Made by a program: the position numbers and the translations under genes. From positions 1 through 10,096 of the forward strand of contig CAYWSB010000177.1 of the NCBI GenBank assembly GCA_964460465.1: a DNA stretch of 10,096 nucleotides, in the 5' to 3' direction. Of the stretch, positions 1-5,868 are shown in pieces; the first letter of the stretch is position 1, and each line of letters begins with the position of its first letter. The DNA comes from SLRI01 sp964460465. Lineage in GTDB: Bacteria; Pseudomonadota; Alphaproteobacteria; Geminicoccales; Geminicoccaceae. The notes below the pieces were generated by a model, which was not told the DNA's origin, searched no databases, and saw only the letters and a list, made by a program, of their open reading frames with translations.

Positions 1-10
1 TTGCCGGCCA

Positions 11-71
11 TCGGGCGACCAGCGCCCGACCGGTGGTCCCGCGGCGCCCGGCGTCGCCCGCGGCGACGCCG
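11..71 (-). terminator. Tandem hairpins after the BY-kinase gene, possible terminator
   Basis: Two perfect stem-loops lie just past the kinase stop codon. The first pairs 49-58 with 62-71 (10 bp, 3-nt loop) and begins 14 nt after the stop. The second pairs 11-17 with 23-29 (7 bp, loop ACCAG on the plus strand). Neither is followed by a T-run on the minus strand, so this is not a textbook intrinsic terminator. In a GC-rich genome, stable hairpins without a U-tract may still stop transcription, assist Rho, or protect the 3' end of the mRNA. That role is inferred from position only. Confidence 0.35.
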
Positions 72-85
72 TGCGCCGGCCGGGC

Positions 86-2389
86 TCAGTTGGTGTAGTA
101 GTTGCCCGCACCCTGCGGGGCGTAGCTCTGCTCGTAGGCGGCGAACGCCCTGGTATCGACCTGCGACAGGGCGGCGAAGACCTGTGCACCGCCGCGCCGG
201 GCGAGCATGCGCACGCCGGCGGCGCTGGTCGCCTTGGGCGTCGAGCCCCAGCGGCAGAGATAGAGGACGGCGTCGACCAGGTCGGCCACGACCTGCGCGT
301 CGGAGATCGGGGTCACCGGCGGCGCATCGAGGATGACGAGCTGATGGCCGGTCGAGAGGTAGCCGAGGAGCCGCCTGAACTCCTCGGACTGCAGCAGGAA
401 CAGCGAGTTGTCGGCGGTGCCGCCGGCGGTGACCACGCTCATGCCGGTGACCGGGTCCTGCTGGATGATGTCGCCGAGGCCCGCCTCGCGCTGCAGGAAC
501 TGCAGCAGACCCGTGCGCGGCGAGCAGCGCAGCGTGGCCGCGAGGCTCGGCCGTCGCAGGTCGCATTCGACCAGGCAGACCTTGTAGCCCGCCCGCGCCA
601 TCAGCCGGGCCATGGTGGCGGCGGTGCTGCTCTTGCCCTCGCCGGCGATCGCCGAGGTGACGAGCAGTGTGCGGGGTGCTGTCGCCGACTGCGCGAGGCC
701 GATTCCGACGACGAGGTTGCGGATGCCCTCGACGAAGGCCGAGCCGGGGCACTGGACGCCGTAGTCGACCGGCGCCTGCCGCCGCGCGTTGCCGGGCAGG
801 GCCGGGATCGCGCCGAGAACGGGAACGCCGAGCGTGCGCTCGGCCGCACCCAGGCTGCGCAACGTGCGGTCGGTGGCGTCGCGCAGGTAGCCGAGCAGCA
901 TGCCGAGCATACCGGCGGCGACGAAGCCGATCAGGACGACCGTCGCGCGGCTCGGCGAGCTCGGGAACCGCGGCGGCACCGCGGCCGAGATGACCCGCGC
1001 GTCCGGGCGGATGATCGAGTGCTGCTCGGCCGTCTGGTTGAACCGGGTCAGGTAGCCGTCGAGCAGGGTCTGCATCGTCTCGATCTCGCTCTGCAGGGCG
1101 GCGATCGAGCTGCGCTGCGAGCCCATGGCCCGGCCGGCGTCGCTGTCGCGGCTCAGCGTCGCCTGCAGCTGCGCCTCCTCCGAGCGGATCGCGGCGAGCG
1201 CGTTCTCGCGGCTCGCCAGGGCCCGGCCGGCCTCGACCTCGACGTCGCGGAGCGCTTGCTCCAGCTGGGCCCGGGCGTCGAGCAGCAGGGGATGGCGGCT
1301 GCCGTAGATGGTGCCGAGCTCGGCCAGCCGGCGCTTCGCGGCCGAGACCTCGAGGCGCAGCTCGGACATGACCGGCGATTCCACCTGGGACGCGATCTGC
1401 TCGGGACCGGCGGCGGCCAGGAGCCGGCGCAGCGAGGCGACCTCGGTCTCCAGCCTGATGCGCTCGCCCCGGGCCTGCAGCAGCCGCTCGTTGGTCAGGA
1501 TCTGCCGCTGCGCCGAGAGCGAGTTGGCGCCGTTGTCGAGCTCGCCGGTCTCGCTCCGCAGCCGCTCGTATTCGGCCCGCTTCCGGCCGATCTCCCGTTG
1601 CAGCTCGGCGATCTGCGCCTCGAGCCAGCTGTTGGCGCTGTCGGTGGCCTGGGTCTTCCAGGCGACCTGCTCCTGCAGGTACTCGTCCGCGAAGAGGTTG
1701 GCGATGCGCGCGGCGAAGACGCGGTCCGGATCCGAGAAGCCGATGTCGAGCACGGCGGTGCCGCCGACCTGCCGGGCCTGCAGGTTGTCGGCGAGGAACA
1801 GGACGGCATCGTCGAGCGTGACGGCCTCGGCCGCGGTGCGGCTGTCGCGCGGCAGGCCGGGCAGGGCGCGGCCGAGTTCCTCCGGCGCCATCGCCAGGAC
1901 CCTGGGCAGGAACACGTCCTCGACCCAGCGCAGCGCCAGCTGCAGCGGCCGGTCCTCCGCCGTCCGCTCGCGCTCGGTCAGGACCTGCGGCAGCTCCGCC
2001 CGCATGGCGACCCGCTCCATGATGGCGCGCGAGCGCACCATCTCGATCTCCGTCTCGATCACCTCCACGGTCGGGGTGAGGTCGGAGAGGACGGCCTGGG
2101 CCTCGAACACCTGGTTGCGTCGGGTCTCCAGCATGACGCTCGTGTAGCTCGTGTAGACCGGGGTGGTCAGCATGGCGGCGGCCACCGCCGCGACGGTGCC
2201 GAGGCAGGTCACCGCGAGCACGCTGCGCCGTTGCCGCCAGATGCCGCGGATCACCTCGACGAGGTCGACCTCGAACGCGCGAGGCGGCTCGATCGGCGCC
2301 GGTGCCGGCTGGGGCTGCGGCAGCGGCATGGCCGGAAGCCGGGCACGCTGGGTGTACTCGACGATCTCTCTCGGCTCGTTGTTCATCAT
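86..2389 (-). CDS. Wzz-type polysaccharide co-polymerase fused to BY-kinase (ExoP/Wzc-like)
   Basis: Predicted inner-membrane protein of 767 residues that controls chain length and export of an exopolysaccharide or capsule by cycles of tyrosine autophosphorylation. An N-terminal Wzz region has a first membrane helix at about 56-75. A long periplasmic segment rich in coiled coil follows (about 243-448). A Pro-rich stretch (PPRFPSSPSR) precedes the second helix at about 482-501. The cytoplasmic BY-kinase domain shows Walker A GEGKS (K586), Walker A' VECDLRRP (D610; the usual first Asp is Glu608) and Walker B LVILDAPP (D688). The tail carries Tyr752, 756, 764 and 765, the expected autophosphorylation cluster. 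The oligomerisation motif EX2RX2R is incomplete (E554, R557, then Val). The start is the ATG ATG pair at 2389; the frame stays open to 2725, but that extension is Arg-rich and not Wzz-like. The Shine-Dalgarno match is weak, so the second ATG (2386) is possible. The gene stands alone on this strand. The fusion is typical of proteobacterial ExoP/Wzc; the specific polymer cannot be told. Confidence 0.93.
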   Translation of the reverse strand: MMNNEPREIVEYTQRARLPAMPLPQPQPAPAPIEPPRAFEVDLVEVIRGIWRQRRSVLAVTCLGTVAAVAAAMLTTPVYTSYTSVMLETRRNQVFEAQAVLSDLTPTVEVIETEIEMVRSRAIMERVAMRAELPQVLTERERTAEDRPLQLALRWVEDVFLPRVLAMAPEELGRALPGLPRDSRTAAEAVTLDDAVLFLADNLQARQVGGTAVLDIGFSDPDRVFAARIANLFADEYLQEQVAWKTQATDSANSWLEAQIAELQREIGRKRAEYERLRSETGELDNGANSLSAQRQILTNERLLQARGERIRLETEVASLRRLLAAAGPEQIASQVESPVMSELRLEVSAAKRRLAELGTIYGSRHPLLLDARAQLEQALRDVEVEAGRALASRENALAAIRSEEAQLQATLSRDSDAGRAMGSQRSSIAALQSEIETMQTLLDGYLTRFNQTAEQHSIIRPDARVISAAVPPRFPSSPSRATVVLIGFVAAGMLGMLLGYLRDATDRTLRSLGAAERTLGVPVLGAIPALPGNARRQAPVDYGVQCPGSAFVEGIRNLVVGIGLAQSATAPRTLLVTSAIAGEGKSSTAATMARLMARAGYKVCLVECDLRRPSLAATLRCSPRTGLLQFLQREAGLGDIIQQDPVTGMSVVTAGGTADNSLFLLQSEEFRRLLGYLSTGHQLVILDAPPVTPISDAQVVADLVDAVLYLCRWGSTPKATSAAGVRMLARRGGAQVFAALSQVDTRAFAAYEQSYAPQGAGNYYTN

Positions 2390-2943
2390 CCGCGTCCCGT
2401 TTCCAGCATTGGGTCCTGTCCCGTGGCACGGCCCGAGCGAGCCGGACCGCGCCGTCTTCCGTCCATCGGGTCGCCCGGCGGATCGCCGCCGCACCGTCGA
2501 TCGCCGCGTCCGGAACGCGGCGACCCGTCCGGCCCCTCGCCGACGGCCCCACCGTCCCCCGTCGACCCATTGCCGGCGACGACCCTGGCACCAAAAGCTT
2601 AAGATAAGGTTAACTAAATGAGATTGTCGTCGGTCGATTGGATTGTGGGTGACGCGGCGTTCAATAGCAAACCGGCTGAGCGAAAGCATCAACAACGGCA
2701 GCATCAGGATATGTGTCTTGCGCATTATTGACGAAAGTTAGCGGTTTTGGGGATGAAGCGCGGGGCCACTTGCGTCATGGTGAGGGTGGTAAGTGGCGCT
2801 GCAGGGCCGCCGCAGCCTGCCCGGCGCGACGTAATCAAGATCGGAGATGTGACGATGCACCGATGGCAGCGGACCATGGGCGGCCAGGACCGTTTGGACG
2901 CCCGCCCGATCGCGCGGGCCCCGGCGCCGGGCGGAGGCTGCCG
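2390..2943. promoter_or_regulatory. Divergent intergenic control region
   Basis: This 554-bp stretch separates the minus-strand kinase gene from the plus-strand HAD/UbiA-like gene, so it should carry promoters for both. Its centre (about 2591-2760) is clearly richer in A and T than anything else in the window and is the likely promoter zone. It contains a TTGACG box at 2728-2733 on the plus strand, but the matching -10 is poor (GATGAA after 18 nt). I could not find a convincing minus-strand promoter. A 7-bp direct repeat AGCATCA occurs at 2685-2691 and 2700-2706, 15 bp apart, and might be an operator. The part nearest the kinase gene (2467-2527) holds overlapping inverted repeats, described separately. 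The part nearest the other gene holds a possible small ORF at 2855-2947. No RNA gene or riboswitch was recognised. Confidence 0.5.
2467..2527 (-). repeat. Overlapping, mutually exclusive inverted repeats in the kinase-gene leader
   Basis: Bases 2501-2509 pair perfectly with 2515-2523 (9 bp, loop CCGGA). Bases 2467-2475 pair perfectly with 2519-2527 (9 bp, 43-nt loop). The two stems share 2519-2523, so they cannot form together. A direct repeat GATCGCCGC at 2481-2489 and 2499-2507 offers a third, shorter partner for the same arm. The block lies 78-138 bp upstream of the kinase start and would be in its 5' leader if transcription begins in the AT-rich zone. No U-run follows on either strand, so an ordinary terminator is unlikely. 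High GC makes chance pairing easier, so a function is inference only. Confidence 0.4.
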
Positions 2944-2947
2944 ATGA
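2855..2947 (+). CDS. Possible 30-residue leader peptide overlapping the next gene
   Basis: An ATG at 2855 has GGAG at 2843-2846, 8 nt upstream, which is a reasonable ribosome binding site. It opens a 30-codon ORF (MHRWQRTMGGQDRLDARP...) whose TGA overlaps the ATG of the HAD/UbiA-like gene as ATGA (2944-2947). Such overlaps commonly mark translational coupling. The peptide is Arg-, Gly- and Pro-rich, has no recognisable domain and could be a chance ORF in GC-rich leader sequence. The downstream gene also has its own good Shine-Dalgarno, so coupling is not required. I do not recognise the product. Confidence 0.22.
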   Translation: MHRWQRTMGGQDRLDARPIARAPAPGGGCR

Positions 2948-4530
2948 GCCGGGTCGTGGAGATCACGCCGGCGACGCTGCCCGACGCGCTCGCGGCCGCG
3001 CGCGCCGACGATCTGCTCGTCGTCGACTTCGACGAGAGCCTGTTCCTGCGCAACTCGACCGAGCTCTTCCTCGACAGCGCCCGGCCGGCAGTGGCGGCGG
3101 CGATCGTCAGCCGGCTGATCGATTTCCTCAAGCCCTGGCGCCTCAGCCCGCGCCATCGCGACGGCTTCGCCGTGGCCGACTGGCTGCGGGTCCTCTGCGT
3201 CGTCTGCCTGCTGCCGTGGATCGTCTGGCGCTGGCGCAAAGTGGCGCCGGAGCTGGCCAGAACCTATCTCAACCCGGAGTTGGCAGCGCTGCTCGCCAGC
3301 GGCCGGTTCAAGCGGATCGTGGTGGCGAGCCACGGCTTCGCCTTCATCATCGCGCCCCTGCTGCGGGCGATGCCGATCCAGGCCGAGCTGGTCGCCAGCC
3401 CCTTCTGGACCGGGTTTCTGGCCCGCGCCCGGGGCAAGCGGCCGCTGCTGGAGGAACGCTACGGCGCCGCGGCGGTCGCCGCCGCCACCGTCGTCACCGA
3501 TCACGCGCGCCACGATGCCGACATCCTCGCGGTCGCGGCGCGGCCGCTCGTCGTCGTCTGGCCGGAGGCGCGCTACGAGCGGGCCTTCGCCCGCACCTAC
3601 GTGCCGCTGGTCTACACCGAGAAGGCGAAGCACCCGACCCACCTGCATCTGCTCGGGGTGTTCTTCGGCAAGGACTGGATGGCGCTGGTGCTGGCCTCGG
3701 CCCTGCTGGCACCCGATCCGCTGCTGACCGCGATCGGCCTCGGCTTCCTGATCGTGTCGTATGCGATCGTCTACGAGGTGGGCTACCACGAGAACGACGA
3801 TCTCGGGCGACGGCGCGAGAAGAAGCCGATCCTCAGCAGCGAGCGGCTGGCGCTGGCCGGCACGGTGCACGAGGGGCAGGCCTGGCTGTTCGGCACCCTG
3901 GTCGCCCTGCCGGGTGCCCTCCTCCTGGCCTGGTCCGGCGCCAGCAGCCGGCTGCCCGCGGGCGAGCTCGGCGAGACCACGGTGGTGCTGCTCGCCATCT
4001 GGCTCGCCCTGCTGGCGCTGATCCGCGCCACGTTCTGGCTGTTCAACCGGATCGACGAGAAGTCGCGGCTGCTGCTGCACCTGCCGCTGCAGATGATGAA
4101 GGGGCTGTGGCTGGTCTGGGCGCTGGGCCTGCCGCTGAACGAGGCCGGCGCGGCCCTGCTCCTGGCCACCTCGCTGTGCGCCTGGGTCCCCTATGTCGTC
4201 TACCGCATGGGGGGCGTGCGCTGGCAGACGCCGGACAACGTCATCCGGCTGCTGATCCTGCTGATGCTGCTCACCGCCACGGTCGCCGTCGGCCAGGGCA
4301 CCGGGCTGCTGCAGTGGCAGGCGGCGGCGGTGGTCGCCTGGGCGCTCTACAAGGCGCGCAAGGAGCTCGTCCGGCTGTGCCAGGAGGGCCACCTTCTGGC
4401 GGAGCGGTCGGGTGCCGGCGCCGTCCCGCTCGGCGGCCACCAGGCGGAGCCGGCACGGGTGGCGGGCGGCCTCGGCATGACCGGCGCCGCGGTCCCGCAG
4501 CGCGGCCCGGTGGCCATGGAGAACGGCTGA
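2944..4530 (+). CDS. HAD-like phosphatase domain fused to UbiA-like polytopic membrane domain
   Basis: The product is 528 residues. Residues 25-215 resemble a class IB HAD hydrolase: motif I VVDFDESL (D28 nucleophile, D30 acid/base), motif II VVAS (S129), and a motif IV candidate TDHARHDADI followed by a conserved-looking PLVVVWP segment. A hydrophobic helix (about 81-97) sits in the cap region, which is unusual. From about 230 the protein is a multi-helix membrane domain (helices near 245-277, 313-331, 344-365, 402-420, 433-449, 455-470). The segment YEVGYHENDDLGRRREKKP (277-295) resembles the Asp-rich first motif of UbiA prenyltransferases but lacks the Asp at NDxxD +4. A second candidate is FNRIDEKSR (367-375). 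Known HAD-UbiA fusions act on polyprenyl-phosphate sugars such as phosphoribosyl-decaprenol, so a role in making a lipid-linked glycan precursor fits the neighbouring polysaccharide kinase gene; this is inference. The start has GGAGG at 2933-2937, 6 nt upstream. An in-frame ATG at 2863 is less well supported. Confidence 0.72.
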   Translation: MSRVVEITPATLPDALAAARADDLLVVDFDESLFLRNSTELFLDSARPAVAAAIVSRLIDFLKPWRLSPRHRDGFAVADWLRVLCVVCLLPWIVWRWRKVAPELARTYLNPELAALLASGRFKRIVVASHGFAFIIAPLLRAMPIQAELVASPFWTGFLARARGKRPLLEERYGAAAVAAATVVTDHARHDADILAVAARPLVVVWPEARYERAFARTYVPLVYTEKAKHPTHLHLLGVFFGKDWMALVLASALLAPDPLLTAIGLGFLIVSYAIVYEVGYHENDDLGRRREKKPILSSERLALAGTVHEGQAWLFGTLVALPGALLLAWSGASSRLPAGELGETTVVLLAIWLALLALIRATFWLFNRIDEKSRLLLHLPLQMMKGLWLVWALGLPLNEAGAALLLATSLCAWVPYVVYRMGGVRWQTPDNVIRLLILLMLLTATVAVGQGTGLLQWQAAAVVAWALYKARKELVRLCQEGHLLAERSGAGAVPLGGHQAEPARVAGGLGMTGAAVPQRGPVAMENG

Positions 4531-4560
4531 ACCGCAACCCGCGGCGGCACCCGGCCTCGA

Positions 4561-4606
4561 GCCGGCGAACGCCGCCATTGCAGCCGCCCTGGCGGCGGCC
4601 GCCGGC
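4561..4606. terminator. GC-rich stem between convergent genes, possible bidirectional terminator
   Basis: The 168-bp spacer between the convergent HAD/UbiA-like gene and mrpG is almost pure G/C. Within it 4561-4567 and 4571-4576 pair with 4600-4606 and 4594-4599, giving a 13-bp stem interrupted by a 3-nt bulge around a 17-nt loop. A smaller hairpin (4614-4618 with 4623-4627) follows. Position suggests termination from both sides, but no T-run is present, so the call rests on location and pairing alone. Confidence 0.25.
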
Positions 4607-4698
4607 GTCGGCGCGCCCTGGCGGGCGGCACGAGCCGCGCTCGACCGGTCGGCACGCTCGCGCCGCGGCCGCCACTCCCGGCCGGCGCGGGCGGCGGC

Positions 4699-5085
4699 TC
4701 AGCCGCGCTTCTCGCCGGCCGCACGCTGGTCGGGGGGCGGGTCGAAGGTCGCCCAGCCGACCGGACGGCCGGACTCGGGCAGGTCGAGCTCGGCGCCACG
4801 CCGGTGCAGATGCGCCTTGGCGATGACGTTGGCGGTGATCGGGGCGGTCAGGAAGAGGAAGAGCGTGATGACCAGCTCGTGGATCGAGAGGTCCCGCTCC
4901 GAAACGGCGAAATACAGCATCGACGCCACCAGGACGCTGCCCACGCCCAGGGTCGTGGCCTTGGTGGGGGCGTGCAGGCGCATCATGACCTCGGGCAGCT
5001 TGACGAGGCCGATGGAGCCGACGAGGGCGAAGAAGCCGCCGGCCACGATCAGCAGCGCCACGACGAGCTCGATGAGGAACGTCAT
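4699..5085 (-). CDS. mrpG: Mrp/Mnh/Pha antiporter subunit G
   Basis: Small membrane subunit of 128 residues, last gene of the antiporter operon. Three helices are visible (about 5-25, 44-61 and 70-90), with the family hallmark RLHAPTKATTLGVG at 36-49 and LTAPITANVIAKAH at 79-92, then a polar C-terminal tail of about 36 residues. MrpG is needed for assembly and activity of the Mrp complex, which exchanges cytoplasmic Na+ or K+ for external H+. The start is chosen at the ATG of 5085, because AGGTGA at 5094-5099 lies 8 nt upstream. The frame also opens at a GTG at 5097, directly after the mrpF stop, but this has no ribosome binding site. With the ATG, the gap to mrpF is 12 nt and the Shine-Dalgarno overlaps the mrpF stop codon, suggesting coupled translation. 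Confidence 0.93.
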   Translation of the reverse strand: MTFLIELVVALLIVAGGFFALVGSIGLVKLPEVMMRLHAPTKATTLGVGSVLVASMLYFAVSERDLSIHELVITLFLFLTAPITANVIAKAHLHRRGAELDLPESGRPVGWATFDPPPDQRAAGEKRG

Positions 5086-5097
5086 CACAGCGGTCAC

Positions 5098-5367
5098 CTA
5101 TTCGATGATGTCGCCACGCAGCATGAACTTGCAGTAGGCCACCGTCGAGATGAACCCGACCATCGCCAGTAGGATCGCCGCCTCGAACAACACCGTGGTC
5201 GATTGCTGCACGCCGTAGAGCACGATCATGGCGATGGCGTTGATGACCATGGTGTCGAGGGCGAGGATCCGGTCGGCGGTGGTCGGGCCCTGTGCCAGCC
5301 GCCAGAGATTGCAGAGCAGGGCCACGCCGATGCAGGCGAAGGCGAAGACGAGCGCGGCACCGATCAT
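5098..5367 (-). CDS. mrpF: Mrp/Mnh/Pha antiporter subunit F
   Basis: Subunit of 89 residues, the usual MrpF length, with three predicted membrane helices (about 3-21, 37-52 and 57-77). The conserved ADRILALD stretch (31-38, Asp32 and Asp38) between helices one and two is the family signature, and FEAAILLAMVGF (61-72) is also typical. MrpF is a structural subunit that packs with E and G on one side of the Mrp complex; some homologues were linked to bile-salt efflux. The start at 5367 is fixed by AAGGAG at 5376-5381, 8 nt upstream, and overlaps the mrpE stop as ATGA. The frame stays open further upstream to 5649, but that part lies inside mrpE and is not MrpF-like. Confidence 0.94.
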   Translation of the reverse strand: MIGAALVFAFACIGVALLCNLWRLAQGPTTADRILALDTMVINAIAMIVLYGVQQSTTVLFEAAILLAMVGFISTVAYCKFMLRGDIIE

Positions 5368-5855
5368 TCGAAGATCTCCTTGAGCCTGGCTTCGTACCGG
5401 CTCTTGATCGTGGCGATCGTGGCGGCCTCGTCCGGGACGTGCAGGCCGTGCACCAGCAGGGCCCGGGCGTCGGCCGACAGGTCGGCCGAAACCGTGCCCG
5501 GGGTCATGGTGATCGTCCCGGCGAGCGTGGCGATCGCCTCGGGCGTGCGGATCCCGAGGGGCACGGTGAAGAACCGCGGCCGCAGCCGCTCGTTGCGCCA
5601 GACGAGGATCCACCAGGCGACCTGGACATTGGCCACGACGATGTCCCACATCACCAGGAGGAAGTAGGCCAGGGCCCGAGGATAGCTCCGGATCCGCGGC
5701 GGGGTGGGCCAGAAGTTCGTCGTGTAGAGCGGGATCAAGAGGCCGAGCCCGAGGCCCAGGACGAGCCCGCCGAGCGAGAGGTCGTTGAGCAGCAGCAGCC
5801 AGAACCCGGTGAGCACCAGGGTCAGCAGCGGGTGGGGGAGCCAGCGGTAGGCCAT
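5364..5855 (-). CDS. mrpE: Mrp/Mnh/Pha antiporter subunit E
   Basis: Subunit of 163 residues, matching the usual MrpE size. The N-terminal half is strongly hydrophobic, with two or more membrane helices (about 9-44) and a further one at 60-86. The C-terminal half is a cytoplasmic domain with the characteristic run ITMTPGTVSADLSAD (115-129) followed by LLVHGLHV. MrpE supports assembly and full activity of the antiporter rather than carrying the main proton path. The start at 5855 has AAGGA about 9 nt upstream, inside the end of mrpD; the gap to the mrpD stop is 13 nt. The TGA overlaps the mrpF start by 4 nt. Confidence 0.94.
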   Translation of the reverse strand: MAYRWLPHPLLTLVLTGFWLLLLNDLSLGGLVLGLGLGLLIPLYTTNFWPTPPRIRSYPRALAYFLLVMWDIVVANVQVAWWILVWRNERLRPRFFTVPLGIRTPEAIATLAGTITMTPGTVSADLSADARALLVHGLHVPDEAATIATIKSRYEARLKEIFE

Positions 5856-5868
5856 CCGGCGTCGTCCT

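Noticed and set aside
1..336. TTG-initiated plus-strand ORF at the left edge
   Set aside because: Arg-rich translation overlapping the BY-kinase C-terminus in antisense, with no domain or ribosome site visible.
71..2602. 843-codon plus-strand ORF antisense to the kinase gene
   Set aside because: Its product is low-complexity (Arg, Gly, Asp, Gln, Leu) and lacks domains; it is a reading-frame shadow of a GC-rich gene whose real product shows all Wzz/BY-kinase motifs.
2390..2725. N-terminal extension of the kinase protein to position 2725
   Set aside because: The extra 112 residues are Arg-rich and not Wzz-like, and would cover the whole AT-rich promoter zone; the ATG pair at 2389 precedes the expected Wzz N-terminus.
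2725..4578. 617-codon minus-strand ORF antisense to the HAD/UbiA-like gene
   Set aside because: Gln/Arg/Gly-rich composition without hydrophobic or catalytic motifs, whereas the plus strand has ordered HAD motifs, membrane helices and a GGAGG start site.
3216..4826. 536-codon plus-strand ORF overlapping the HAD/UbiA-like gene and mrpG
   Set aside because: Arg/Gly/Ala/Pro-rich low-complexity frame shadow that crosses two genes and the spacer between them.
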